NCBI RefSeq assembly: GCF_023073315.1
Contig: NZ_JADPJH010000026.1
Coordinates: 145,847-209,846 of the forward strand
Length of the DNA: 64,000 nt
Direction: 5' to 3'
Source of the DNA: Bradyrhizobium sp. 1
GTDB lineage: Bacteria > Pseudomonadota > Alphaproteobacteria > Rhizobiales > Xanthobacteraceae
A model generated the notes under the pieces. The model did not search any database. It had not been told where the DNA came from and saw only the letters and a program-made list of their open reading frames with translations. A program made the position numbers and the translations under genes. Positions 8,854 through 16,647 of this stretch are shown here, one piece after another (within the stretch, counting starts at the first letter, position 1; each line of letters begins with the position of its first letter).

Positions 8854-9197
8854 TGCAATGGTTCGGGCCGCCGAACATAAAGCCGGCGACGCTGAATGCG
8901 GAGCTCGACGTCCGCCCCGGCGGCCGTTATCGCATCAGCTTCACCCGCGATGACGGCGAATATTTCGAGGCGGGAGGCACCTATCGCGAGGTGGTGCCGA
9001 ACGAGCTTCTGGTGTTCACCTGGGCCTGGCACTCGACGCCGGAGCGCGAGTCGCTGGTGACGATCACGCTGAAACCGGACAGCGACGGCACGCTGATGAT
9101 CTTTCATCATGCCCAGTTCTTCGACGAGACCGCGCGCGACAACCACCAGCGCGGGTGGAGCTCGTTCCTCGACAAGCTCGATGCCTACGTCGCCTGA
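8685..9197 (+). CDS. SRPBCC (AHSA1-like) domain protein
   Basis: This 170-residue protein carries one AHSA1-type START-fold domain (residues 38-165: LTRRLRARPEKVYAAWT, MQWFGPPNI, GGRYRISF, GTYREVVPNELLVFTW, FLDKLDAYV). Such domains bind hydrophobic ligands; the role is unknown. The N-terminal 37 residues are atypical and include four PSLE(R/C)-like units made by a 15-bp tandem repeat. The ATG at 8685 lies inside the ArsR gene after GGAGGAAGAG. The overlap suggests translational coupling. The domain proper would begin only at about 8796, so most of the extra N-terminus may be repeat expansion. Confidence 0.86.
   Translation: MANAAVNADPRTADPPSLERPSLERPSLECPSLTLTRRLRARPEKVYAAWTQAAQLMQWFGPPNIKPATLNAELDVRPGGRYRISFTRDDGEYFEAGGTYREVVPNELLVFTWAWHSTPERESLVTITLKPDSDGTLMIFHHAQFFDETARDNHQRGWSSFLDKLDAYVA
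8730..8784 (+). repeat. 15-bp tandem repeat inside two overlapping genes
   Basis: Units CCAAGCCTTGAACGT (8730-8744), CCGAGCCTTGAACGT, CCAAGCCTTGAATGT and a partial fourth run to 8784. Because the unit is 15 bp it stays in frame in both genes: it adds (Q/R)ALNV to the ArsR protein and PSLER to the AHSA1-like protein. Confidence 0.92.
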
Positions 9198-9213
9198 CAC
9201 CATGGAGGACACC

Positions 9214-9957
9214 ATGCAGCAACATCAGATTGCCTCGCGCGAGCAATGGATCGCGGCCCGCAAAATCCATCTGGCGCATGAGAAGGAACTGAGCCAGGCA
9301 CGTGAGCGCCTCGCCGAAGAACGCCGCGCATTGCCCTGGGTCAAGGTCGAGAAGGCCTATGTGTTCGAGGGACCAAACGGCCAGGTGACGCTCGGCGACC
9401 TCTTTAACGGCCGTCCGCAGCTCGTGATTCAGCACGTGATGTTCGCACCCGATTGGGAGGCCGCCTGCAAGAGCTGCTCGTTCTGGGCCGACGGTCTTGA
9501 TCGCATGGCGCCGCACCTCGCCGCGCGCGACACGGCGATGGTTGCGGTCTCGCTGGCGCCGGTCGCAAAGCTCGAGGCTTTCAAGCAGCGGATGGGCTGG
9601 AGTTTTGACTGGGTTTCCTCGGGCGGCAACGACTTCAACCACGACTACGAGGTCTCGTTTACCCGCGAAGAGATCGACAAGGGCGTGCCGAAATACAATT
9701 TCGGCACCACGCCGTTCTACGGCCCGGAGCTACCCGGCATCAGCGTGTTCTTCCGCAACGAGGCGGGCGAGATTTTTCACACCTATTCGTGCTTTGCCCG
9801 CGGCCTCGACATGATGAACGCCGCCTATCAATATCTCGACCTCACGCCGCTCGGCCGTCACGAGCAGGGCCTGCCCTATCCGATGGACTGGGTCCGCCTG
9901 CGCGACCAGTACGAGCCGCAGGCGGCGAAGGGGGCGTGCTGCCAATCTCACCCTTAA
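9214..9957 (+). CDS. DUF899 thioredoxin-like protein
   Basis: This 247-residue protein belongs to the DUF899 family, which has a thioredoxin-like fold. Recognisable parts are ASREQWIAARKIHLAHEKEL, the RLAEERRALPWVKVEK block, KSCSFWADGLDRM and ISVFFRNEAGEIFHTYSCFARG; one cysteine follows the first strand-helix turn where peroxiredoxin-like proteins have theirs. The function is not established. It is the third gene of the ArsR-AHSA1-DUF899 cluster. The ATG at 9214 is preceded by GGAGGA at 5 nt; another ATG at 9202 lacks a ribosome site. Confidence 0.87.
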   Translation: MQQHQIASREQWIAARKIHLAHEKELSQARERLAEERRALPWVKVEKAYVFEGPNGQVTLGDLFNGRPQLVIQHVMFAPDWEAACKSCSFWADGLDRMAPHLAARDTAMVAVSLAPVAKLEAFKQRMGWSFDWVSSGGNDFNHDYEVSFTREEIDKGVPKYNFGTTPFYGPELPGISVFFRNEAGEIFHTYSCFARGLDMMNAAYQYLDLTPLGRHEQGLPYPMDWVRLRDQYEPQAAKGACCQSHP

Positions 9958-9962
9958 CTGTC

Positions 9963-9984
9963 ATCGCCCGCGAAGGCGGGCGAT
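9963..9984. repeat. Hairpin repeat ATCGCCCGC-GAAG-GCGGGCGAT
   Basis: A perfect 9-bp stem with a GAAG loop follows the DUF899 stop by 5 nt. It lacks a T-run but may act as a 3' stabiliser or terminator. It resembles the class of short palindromes scattered between Bradyrhizobium genes. Confidence 0.7.
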
Positions 9985-10050
9985 CCAATATGCCGAGACA
10001 GCGGTGATTGAATCGAGGGACCGCGGCGATGATTAATGCGGCAGCTTACC

Positions 10051-11295
10051 TCACCGCTTCGCGTCCGCCTGCTCGGTGGCGTTGCACGAGATCAGCATCG
10101 TATAGGGCCGCGCGTTGCCGGCGATGTCGGTGGTCTTGAGCTCGGCCTTCGGCTCCGCGGTCTGGTAAGGCACCACGGAATTGTCGAGGAAGTCGCGCAG
10201 CGCGCCGGTCTTGATCGCGAAGTTGATGTTTTCAGGGATGTCGCCGGTCGCAGCGGCGATGCGCAGTGCGGGGATCTTCGCGGTTACCACGCCCACGATC
10301 TGCCCGGTGGTGTCGAACAGCGGGCCGCCGCTATTGCCGGGCTGCACCGGCGCGCTGATTTGCAGGAAACGCGTGTCGTTGCGCATGCCGCTGAGCGAGC
10401 TCGCGATACCGGTCGTCACGGTGAAATCCGACGTGAGCAAGCCATGGAAAGGAAAGCCGATGACGATGACGGAATCGCCGGAGCGGATCGAGCGGTCGCG
10501 GATCCGTGCAAAGTCCTTGAATGCCATCGTCGACGGTGCCTGCAACAGAGCGAGATCGTTGTTCGCATCGCTCGACACGACACGCAGCACCATCGAGGCC
10601 TCGCCGGTGAGATTGCCCTTGATGTCGCCGACGCAGCCGTCGATCACGTGGTTGTTGGTGACGATGTGGCCGTTCGCGCTGACCACGAAGCCGGTGCCGG
10701 TCTTGGCCAGGGTCGCTTTGCCGCGGGCCGGTGGCGCCTGCTTGTCCGGCGCCGCCTGCGGCTTGGCAGCGATCTTGGTGAAGTCGCCGGCCTTGCCCAG
10801 CCCGTCGGCCTTCACCCTGGTCACGCAATTGGCCAATGCCGCGATCACGGGCCCGGTCGAGGTCAGGTCGAAGTTCAGGACGGTGCGGCCGCTCGTCGCG
10901 ACCATGAGGCTTGCCTTCTGAAACGTGCGCACGACATTTGCCGGCATGACGGATGTGAGCATGTTCGGCTGATTGGCCGTGGCGAACAATCTCGCCTGCT
11001 CCCGCCCGTCGAAGATGACGTCGATCGCGGCGTTCTCGCCCTGCTTGAACTGGTAGCTGGGGCTCGCAAAGCTCAGGATCCATGAGCCGGCCGTGTTCTG
11101 GCCAATGACCAGAATGACGCCATTGGCGTAGGGTGCGGTTGCCGCGCAATGCGAGAAGGCACCCGTCTCGTCATTGCTGAACGCACCGCCGACCCAGTTG
11201 CCGACGTTGACGGAGCCGAACGGCCCCTTCGCATGCGCGATTCCGGCGATGCCGACCTGCAAAAGAGACGCAACGACAAATGACTTAAACCACAT
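10051..11295 (-). CDS. Secreted trypsin-like serine protease (HtrA-type)
   Basis: This 414-residue protein has a signal peptide (residues 1-22, cleaved near AHA-KG), a novel N-terminal region of about 170 residues without a recognised fold, a proline-rich linker (AAPDKQAPPARG) and a C-terminal chymotrypsin-fold protease. The catalytic triad is visible: His216 in TNNHVIDGC, Asp247 in NNDLALLQ, Ser322 in GNSGGPLF. No PDZ domain follows, unlike DegP. It is probably a periplasmic or extracellular protease. The ATG at 11295 has a GGGGGGA ribosome site. Divergently transcribed from the membrane protein operon. Confidence 0.87.
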   Translation of the reverse strand: MWFKSFVVASLLQVGIAGIAHAKGPFGSVNVGNWVGGAFSNDETGAFSHCAATAPYANGVILVIGQNTAGSWILSFASPSYQFKQGENAAIDVIFDGREQARLFATANQPNMLTSVMPANVVRTFQKASLMVATSGRTVLNFDLTSTGPVIAALANCVTRVKADGLGKAGDFTKIAAKPQAAPDKQAPPARGKATLAKTGTGFVVSANGHIVTNNHVIDGCVGDIKGNLTGEASMVLRVVSSDANNDLALLQAPSTMAFKDFARIRDRSIRSGDSVIVIGFPFHGLLTSDFTVTTGIASSLSGMRNDTRFLQISAPVQPGNSGGPLFDTTGQIVGVVTAKIPALRIAAATGDIPENINFAIKTGALRDFLDNSVVPYQTAEPKAELKTTDIAGNARPYTMLISCNATEQADAKR

Positions 11296-11399
11296 ACTTC
11301 CCCCCGGAACGTATCTGCGTCCATCTTATCCGCGGGAGGAGGCGCGGCGCAACCGGCAGTTGTTCCTGCGGGGCGGCCTTGCAGCGGCGACAATCGGCC

Positions 11400-11427
11400 T
11401 TGCCTTTACTTTGCGATGCGATATACT
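11400..11427 (+). promoter_or_regulatory. Candidate sigma-70-type promoter of the cis-prenyltransferase operon
   Basis: TTGCCT at 11400-11405 and TATACT at 11422-11427 are separated by 16 nt, a good housekeeping promoter by eye. The -10 box overlaps the 17-bp palindrome at 11425-11441, so a bound regulator would block RNA polymerase. Confidence 0.6.
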
Positions 11428-11441
11428 TTGCAATACAAAGT
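11425..11441. promoter_or_regulatory. Candidate operator, palindrome copy 1
   Basis: ACTTTGCAATACAAAGT has 8-base arms around one central base, with one arm mismatch. The same sequence with one base change recurs at 12496-12512 in the same operon. The best candidate ligand is the winged-helix protein encoded at 12098-12472. Confidence 0.6.
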
Positions 11442-11493
11442 AACGGGTGGACAATCCCGGACAATTGGGCGGAGCGGGGCTTTGGCGTTGCCG

Positions 11494-12111
11494 ATGCGCG
11501 ATCTCGACAAGGCACTGGCGGACATCGGGGCGATCCGCAGCCAGATTGCGGCCGGCACGGCCTTCCGCGGCTACGGCCCGGCGACCATGGCTGCGACCGG
11601 CGCCGTTGCGCTTCTCACCGCGATCCTGCAATTCTGGCTGCTCGGCGATGCGACCAGCGCGCCGCTCGGCTTCTTCTTCGGCTGGCTGATCGCTGCCACG
11701 CTTTCAGGCCTGATCATCGGCATCGAGATGCGCGCGCGTTCGCGCCGTCATCATTCGGGGCTGGCCGATGCCATGATCCACCAGGCGGTCGAGCAGTTCC
11801 TGCCTGCCGGCGTGGCCGGTGTGCTGCTTGCGGTGGTGATGTGGAAGTTCGCCAGCGAGACGCTGTGGCTGCTGCCGGGCCTGTGGCAGATCCTGGTGTC
11901 GCTCGGCATCTTCGCCTCTGTCCGTTCGCTGCCGCGCACCGTCGCACTCGCCGGCGCCTGGTATTTCGTTTCCGGCTTCGCGGTCGTGGTGCTCGCGAGC
12001 CAGACCCACACGCTATCGCCATGGACCATGGGGCTGCCTTTCGTGATCGGGCAGTCGGTGATGGCGGGCATTCTCTTTTTCGCGTCCGGAGACAATGATG
12101 TCGAAGACTGA
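11494..12111 (+). CDS. Multi-pass membrane protein of unknown function
   Basis: This protein of about 205 residues has a short soluble N-terminus and roughly six hydrophobic segments (MAATGAVALLTAILQFWLL, FFFGWLIAATLSGLIIGI, AGVAGVLLAVVMW, LWQILVSLGIFAS, GAWYFVSGFAVVVLAS, LPFVIGQSVMAGILFF). I do not recognise the family. It is first in an operon with a winged-helix regulator, whose start lies 14 nt inside this gene, and a cis-prenyltransferase paralogue. This context suggests a link to prenyl lipids or the envelope. The start is uncertain: ATG 11494 is chosen, with GGAGCGGGG about 14-23 nt upstream; a TTG at 11482 is an alternative. Confidence 0.75.
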   Translation: MRDLDKALADIGAIRSQIAAGTAFRGYGPATMAATGAVALLTAILQFWLLGDATSAPLGFFFGWLIAATLSGLIIGIEMRARSRRHHSGLADAMIHQAVEQFLPAGVAGVLLAVVMWKFASETLWLLPGLWQILVSLGIFASVRSLPRTVALAGAWYFVSGFAVVVLASQTHTLSPWTMGLPFVIGQSVMAGILFFASGDNDVED

Positions 12112-12472
12112 CAACGCGCCGTTCTCATATGAAGGGCTCGACCGCGTCATCCACGAGAAGGCGAGGCTCGGGCTTCTGACCTCGCTGATGGCGCATCCCA
12201 AGGGTCTTGCGTTTGCCGATCTCAAGCAGCTCTGCGGCCTCACCGACGGCAATCTCAGCCGGCATCTCGCCGTGCTCCAGGAAGCCGGGCTCGTCGAGGT
12301 GACCAAGGGTTATGAGGGCAACCGCCCGCACACCACCTGCCGCCTGACCAAGGCCGGCCGCCGCCGCTTCCTCGACTATCTCGCCGTGCTCGAGCGCCTG
12401 GTGCGCGACGCTGCGAAAGCCGCCGGCCGCGAGGCGCCATCGCTCGGACGCCTCGGCATCATCTCGACCTGA
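12098..12472 (+). CDS. Winged-helix transcriptional regulator
   Basis: This 124-residue protein is a compact winged-helix DNA-binding protein of the ArsR/MarR-like 'transcriptional regulator' group: EKARLGLLTSLMAHPKG, FADLKQLCGLTDGNLSRHLAVLQEAGL (recognition helix), then a wing around GNRPHTTCRLTKAGRRRF. There is no separate ligand domain. ATG 12098 gives the best spacing to GGAG at 12088-12091; ATG 12095 is possible. It overlaps the membrane protein gene and precedes the cis-prenyltransferase gene, and is the likely reader of the two palindromes in this operon. Confidence 0.87.
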   Translation: MSKTDNAPFSYEGLDRVIHEKARLGLLTSLMAHPKGLAFADLKQLCGLTDGNLSRHLAVLQEAGLVEVTKGYEGNRPHTTCRLTKAGRRRFLDYLAVLERLVRDAAKAAGREAPSLGRLGIIST

Positions 12473-12495
12473 TCCTCCCCTTTTTTTGACCGGAG

Positions 12496-12512
12496 ACTTT
12501 GCAATGCAAAGT
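12496..12512. promoter_or_regulatory. Palindrome copy 2, over the translation start of the cis-prenyltransferase gene
   Basis: ACTTTGCAATGCAAAGT is a perfect 8-base inverted repeat around one central base. It begins just after GGAG of the ribosome site (12492-12495) and contains the ATG at 12504-12506. It can act as a DNA operator, as an RNA hairpin hiding the start codon, or both. Confidence 0.6.
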
Positions 12513-13244
12513 AACGTCACGTCCCACAACGAGAAGCTTCATGTCGGCATCATCATGGACGGCAACGGCAGATGGGCGACGCGACGCGGCCTGTCGCGCG
12601 TGCGCGGCCACGAGGCCGGGGTCGAGGCTATCCGCCGCATCGTCGAGGCGGCGCCCAAGCAAGGCATAGGCACGCTGACGCTTTACGCCTTCTCCACCGA
12701 CAATTGGCGCCGGCCGAAAGCCGAGGTCGCTGCGCTGATGACCCTCTTGCGCTTCTATCTCGCCAACGAGGTGCAGAGCCTCGTCAAGAACGGCGTGCGT
12801 CTCACCGTGATCGGTCGCCGCGACCGGCTGCCTGACGGCATCGCCAATGCGATCGCGCGGGCCGAACAGGCCACCGCCCACGGCAGCACGCTTCATTTGC
12901 GGATCGCCGTCGACTATTCCGCGCGCGATGCCATCCTCAACGCCGCGGCGAAAGCGGCGGCGCTGACGAGCCTTACCCGCGAAGCCTTCTCACAGCTCGT
13001 CACCGGTGAGGCCGGCCTGCGCGACGTCGATCTCATCATCCGCACCTCCGGCGAGAAGCGGCTGTCGGACTTCCTGCTCTGGGAAGGCGCCTATGCCGAG
13101 CTGCACTTCACCGAGCGGATGTGGCCCGAATTCGAAGCGAGCGATCTCGCTGCGGCTCTCGCCTCCTTCCATGGCCGCGAGCGTCGCTTCGGCGGCCTTC
13201 AGGCGATCATGCCGGAGGAAGTGCCGTCACTCTCCCGCGTGTGA
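12504..13244 (+). CDS. uppS: cis-prenyltransferase, UppS family (divergent paralogue)
   Basis: This 246-residue enzyme has the family fold that condenses isopentenyl diphosphates into cis-polyprenyl diphosphate. Motifs: IIMDGNGRWA with catalytic Asp19, then FSTDNWRRP (usual form FSSENW), and DLIIRTSGEKRLSDFLLWEG (usual form ...LSNFLLWQ). The Glu-to-Asp and Asn-to-Asp changes mark it as divergent from housekeeping UppS. It lies last in an operon with a membrane protein and a regulator, away from cdsA/dxr/bamA genes that usually flank housekeeping uppS, so it is probably a second copy. Start at ATG 12504 with GGAG 8 nt upstream. Product chain length is unknown. Confidence 0.88.
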   Translation: MQSNVTSHNEKLHVGIIMDGNGRWATRRGLSRVRGHEAGVEAIRRIVEAAPKQGIGTLTLYAFSTDNWRRPKAEVAALMTLLRFYLANEVQSLVKNGVRLTVIGRRDRLPDGIANAIARAEQATAHGSTLHLRIAVDYSARDAILNAAAKAAALTSLTREAFSQLVTGEAGLRDVDLIIRTSGEKRLSDFLLWEGAYAELHFTERMWPEFEASDLAAALASFHGRERRFGGLQAIMPEEVPSLSRV

Positions 13245-13365
13245 CGCAACGCACAGGAAAACGCGCTGTTCGTTTTCAGCCGCATGATTGGCAGCGATGT
13301 CCAAGCCGCCGGCGTGCGGTCTCGGTTAGGTGTGCGGTCTACGCAACCTGCCGAGGGCGTCACGC

Positions 13366-13890
13366 ATGTCACAGCTATCTCTGGATGCCGTTGTCGAGCC
13401 GAACGAGACCAAAGGCATTGTCTGCATCAGGGCGGCCGATGCCTGCGATGTGGAGAGCCTCTCGATCTATTTCACCGGCCTTTCCACGACGACACGCAAC
13501 AAGCGCTTCATGGGCGCACGGGCGGACGTCGCGATAGTCGCGGCCGAATGCGTCGCCAAAGCCAGCCATCCCGATCACTTCACCTTGCTCGCCGAGCTGA
13601 GGCAGGAGGGGCGCGGCATGATCATCGGCGAGACGCTCTATGCCTATGATGCGGCGGCCGGGCATGGCGAGTTCGCGATCTCAGTCGCCGATGCATTTCA
13701 GCGCACGGGTCTCGGCTTGCAGATGATGACCGCGATGGAGAGGCGCGCGAGCGACCTCGGGCACGAGATGATCGCAGCCGAGACCGCGCGGGCAAATGCC
13801 GAAATGCGCGGCCTCGCGAAGAAGGCGGGGTTTTGCGATACCGGCCTCGACTGGCAATCAGTTCACCTCGCAAAACGGTTATCGCGCTAG
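13366..13890 (+). CDS. GNAT-family N-acetyltransferase
   Basis: This 174-residue protein has the GNAT core: CIRAADACDVESLSIYFTGLS at the N-terminus, GHGEFAISVADAFQRTGLG in the acetyl-CoA pyrophosphate loop (Q/RxxGxG/A-like, FQRTGLG), and the late MRGLAKKAGF helix. The N-terminal SxTTRNKRFMGA motif is typical of GNAT domains also found fused to acyl-CoA ligases that acetylate protein lysines. Here the domain stands alone. Substrate unknown. ATG 13366 follows GAGGG at 8 nt; the gene is separated from the cis-prenyltransferase operon by 121 nt. Confidence 0.83.
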   Translation: MSQLSLDAVVEPNETKGIVCIRAADACDVESLSIYFTGLSTTTRNKRFMGARADVAIVAAECVAKASHPDHFTLLAELRQEGRGMIIGETLYAYDAAAGHGEFAISVADAFQRTGLGLQMMTAMERRASDLGHEMIAAETARANAEMRGLAKKAGFCDTGLDWQSVHLAKRLSR

Positions 13891-13972
13891 CCACACGCGC
13901 CTTGATTTGCCGCGTGGCACGGATCGTGCTCTAGTATCGCCAGGATTTCCCCAGCAATGGGAGCTTTCGGCG

Positions 13973-14461
13973 ATGCGCGCAGTTCTGGATCATTGCACCG
14001 GCGGCACGGAGCGGCAGGTTGCGGCCGGCACGCTCGTCGTCAGCGAAGGCGGCACCAGCAGCGGCCACCTCTACGTGCTCATCGAGGGCAAGCTCGAAGT
14101 GCTCAAGAGCGACACGGTGGTCGCCACCATCGCCGAGCCCGGCGCCGTGTTCGGCGAGATGTCCGTGCTGCTCGGTCTGCCGCATACGGCAACGGTACGG
14201 GCCAGCGCGCATTCGGTTATCTATGAGTTCGAGGACGCGGCGTCGTTCCTCATCCAGCGGCCGGAGGTCGCGCTGCTGCTGGCGCGTACACTGGCGCAGC
14301 GGCTCAACGTCGCCAACACCTATCTGGCCGATCTCAAGCGGCAATATGCCGGCCACGGCACGCATCTGGCCATGGTTGGCGAGGTGCTCCAGAGCATGAT
14401 CAACCTGCCGCCGCTCGAGGTCTCGCCAGGCTCGGATCGGCAATCCGACCCAAGGATGTGA
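13973..14461 (+). CDS. Stand-alone cyclic-nucleotide-binding domain protein
   Basis: This 163-residue protein is one cNMP-binding beta-roll (residues 15-115): AAGTLVVSEGGTSSGHLYVLIEGKLEV, the phosphate-binding cassette region GAVFGEMSVLLGLPHTATVRA, then helices. The cassette lacks the Arg of canonical cAMP receptors within its RTA-like position (PHTATVRA), so ligand binding is uncertain. No DNA-binding helix-turn-helix or kinase domain follows, unlike Crp/Fnr. The last 62 bp overlap, tail to tail, the metallophosphoesterase gene on the other strand. ATG 13973 has GGGAG 9 nt upstream. Confidence 0.83.
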   Translation: MRAVLDHCTGGTERQVAAGTLVVSEGGTSSGHLYVLIEGKLEVLKSDTVVATIAEPGAVFGEMSVLLGLPHTATVRASAHSVIYEFEDAASFLIQRPEVALLLARTLAQRLNVANTYLADLKRQYAGHGTHLAMVGEVLQSMINLPPLEVSPGSDRQSDPRM

Positions 14462-15227
14462 GCCAGTCCGGCGGCTCCTCGATGGTGGCAGCCGGCCGTT
14501 TCAGCGGCGCGTCGAGGTCGACCCACTGCGCTTCGCCCGCCGCGAGCCAGAATGCCTTGTTGGCATCGAGATCCAGCACGATGTGCGTCGGCGGCCGGCC
14601 CGGTTGCAGGCCGGCGTTGAACACCCAGGTGTGACCCAGCCGGTCGAACCACGAACCGTCGGGGATGAAGGGTGACTGGTGCACATGGCCCGAGATCACC
14701 ATCGACGGCTGATACTGCATGATCCACTGCACCAGCTCGACGTCGCCGAAGAAGCGCTTGCCGCCCCAGCTGGTCGGCGAGTTCGCCGGCGGCGCATGAT
14801 GCGCCCAGATCCAGCGCTTGGGGCGATTGGCGCCGGCGTCACGCAGCTGCTCGACGATGCGCTGCTTGACCAGCGGCCCGTCCCACCATGGGCACACCGT
14901 GAACAGCGTGTCGCCGAGCGTGAGATTGTCGCCATCGCAGGCGATGCCGAGCTCTCGCACCTCCGAGATCCAGCGCGAGATCTTTTCGCCCTCCGCATTG
15001 CGCTCGTCGAGATCGTGATTGCCGGAGCAGAGGATCACGCGGGTCTGCGCCGTGAGCAGCGCGAGATATTTCTTCACCACCACGATCTGCGCGCGAAAAT
15101 CTACCATCGAGCCGATGTCGAGCGCATCGCCGGCAAAGATCACGAGGTCGAACTGAGGCGCCGCGCTGACCAGCCAGTCGAGCTGCGGCAGCGAATAGTG
15201 CAGGTCGGCCACGACCAGGCAGCGCAT
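14400..15227 (-). CDS. Calcineurin-type metallophosphoesterase
   Basis: This 275-residue protein has all five metallophosphoesterase motifs in order: ADLHYS (D-x-H), FAGDALD, SGNHDLDE, WAHHAPP and SGHVHQS, which bind two metals. The set matches class III phosphodiesterases such as CpdA but also general phosphoesterases. Its 3' end runs 62 bp into the cyclic-nucleotide-binding gene on the opposite strand, hinting at a functional or antisense link. The far C-terminus (KRPAATIEEPPDWLTSL...) is outside the fold. The ATG at 15227 lacks a strong ribosome site. Confidence 0.88.
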   Translation of the reverse strand: MRCLVVADLHYSLPQLDWLVSAAPQFDLVIFAGDALDIGSMVDFRAQIVVVKKYLALLTAQTRVILCSGNHDLDERNAEGEKISRWISEVRELGIACDGDNLTLGDTLFTVCPWWDGPLVKQRIVEQLRDAGANRPKRWIWAHHAPPANSPTSWGGKRFFGDVELVQWIMQYQPSMVISGHVHQSPFIPDGSWFDRLGHTWVFNAGLQPGRPPTHIVLDLDANKAFWLAAGEAQWVDLDAPLKRPAATIEEPPDWLTSLGRIADPSLARPRAAAG

Positions 15228-15434
15228 TGAATATCCGTTCGCGGGAGATCAAAATGTCGGGGAATTCCAGGATGTTATAAAGCAAGAAGCAGACCAGAGG
15301 AGGCTGTCTCTTTCCGCAAGCTCAATAGACGGCAGCATGCTGCGGCGCGCATGAGCGCGCAAGGGACCTGATATCGCAGGGCTGGACCGGATCGTCGAAT
15401 TCTGTTGTCGTGGCCGCCTCAACGCGGTGACCGC

Positions 15435-16124
15435 ATGACTTCCTTCAAGACGATTCGCGCCCGCGCCGAGAAACGCAAGGGCGGCCCCAAGGCGCTCGAA
15501 AAGCTGATGCCCGACGAGCCCGATTTGAAGGCTCTCGCAAAACTCGGCGACGACCGCATCCTCGCCGAGATGACCAGACGGGTATTTTGCGCGGGCTTTG
15601 CCTGGAGTGTGATCGATTCGAAATGGGACAGCTTCGAAGACGCGTTCCTGCACTTCCAGCCGGCCAAGCTCACCTTCCAGCCCGAGGACTATTGGGAGGG
15701 CCTGTTGCGCGATGCGCGCATCGTGCGCAACGGCGCCAAGATCATGTCGGTGCGCGAGAACGCCGCCTTCGTGCAGGAGATCGCCAAAGAACATGGCAGC
15801 TTCGGCAAGTTTCTGGCGAAGTGGCCGCCGTCCAACGAGATCGGCCTGCTCGACCTCCTCACCAAGCGCGGCAGCCGGCTCGGGGGCAACACCGGCCAGA
15901 TGCTGCTGCGCTTCGTTGGCTGGGATGGTTTTGTCACCTCCAAGGACGTGGTCGCGTCCTTGCGCGAGGCCGGCCTCGATATCGCCGAAGAGGTGAAGTC
16001 GAAGGGCGATCTCGCCAAAGTGCAGGCGCAGTTCAATGCCTGGGCTGAGGAGAGTGGTCTGTCCTACACATATATGTCACGCATCTGCGCGCTCTCGGTC
16101 GGCGAGAACCGCAGCAAGCATTAG
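15435..16124 (+). CDS. DNA-3-methyladenine glycosylase I-like protein
   Basis: This 229-residue protein resembles the Tag family of base-excision DNA glycosylases: FAWSVIDSKWDSFEDAFLHFQP corresponds to the Tag helix that packs on the base, and WEGLLRDARIVRNGAKIMSVRENA to the following helical region with the AAx-RN signature. The paired N-terminal cysteines and C-terminal His/Cys that bind zinc in classical Tag are absent, so it is a zinc-free relative. Activity on alkylated bases is plausible but untested. ATG 15435 follows GCGGTGACCGC; the ribosome site is weak. The DUF1330 gene downstream is 25 nt away and probably co-transcribed. Confidence 0.75.
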   Translation: MTSFKTIRARAEKRKGGPKALEKLMPDEPDLKALAKLGDDRILAEMTRRVFCAGFAWSVIDSKWDSFEDAFLHFQPAKLTFQPEDYWEGLLRDARIVRNGAKIMSVRENAAFVQEIAKEHGSFGKFLAKWPPSNEIGLLDLLTKRGSRLGGNTGQMLLRFVGWDGFVTSKDVVASLREAGLDIAEEVKSKGDLAKVQAQFNAWAEESGLSYTYMSRICALSVGENRSKH

Positions 16125-16149
16125 GTCAAGAAAAACCAGGAGAAACAAA

Positions 16150-16443
16150 ATGGCCAAGGCCTATTGGGTTGCCACCTACCGCGCGATCAAGAACCCCGAC
16201 GCCATGGCGGCCTATGCCAAGGTGTCGCGCCAGGCCATCGAAACGGCGGGTGGCCGCGTGATCGCGCGCGGGATGCCGGCTGCTGCCTTCGAGCATGGCA
16301 TGATGGAACGCGTCGTCCTCATCGAGTTCGACAGCGTCGCGAGCGCCTTGGCGGCGTATGAAAGCCCGGCCTACAAGGCAGCTCACGATCTGCTCGGCGA
16401 CGGCGCCGACCGCGACATCCGCATCGTCGAAGCCGTCAATTAA
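16150..16443 (+). CDS. DUF1330 domain protein
   Basis: This 97-residue protein matches the DUF1330 family, a dimeric alpha-beta barrel of the ferredoxin-like type: AKAYWVATYRAIKNPDAMAAY, GGRVIARG, ERVVLIEFDSVASALAAYESPAY. Members resemble small monooxygenases but have no established activity. AGGAGA lies 7 nt before the ATG. It sits directly after the glycosylase-like gene on the same strand. Confidence 0.88.
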   Translation: MAKAYWVATYRAIKNPDAMAAYAKVSRQAIETAGGRVIARGMPAAAFEHGMMERVVLIEFDSVASALAAYESPAYKAAHDLLGDGADRDIRIVEAVN

Positions 16444-16647
16444 CGCTGCGGCGCCCGTAATCGTGGACATCGTGTGGCGATCCCGTGCCATGAGCGCGGC
16501 GGTCGCCGCGCGCGATCACGAAATACATTTTTCCGGAACATTTGTGCGCAGCACCCGTTCGGGAGTTTGAGCCAGGCGACGCAGGCGCAGGGAACGCCCG
16601 CTCTGGTCAACTCAATGAAACCCGACACGACAGAAACGGAGCAGCTC

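Noticed and set aside
11379..12098. Alternative frame over the membrane protein gene
   Set aside because: Arg/Ala-rich shadow of a clear membrane protein frame.
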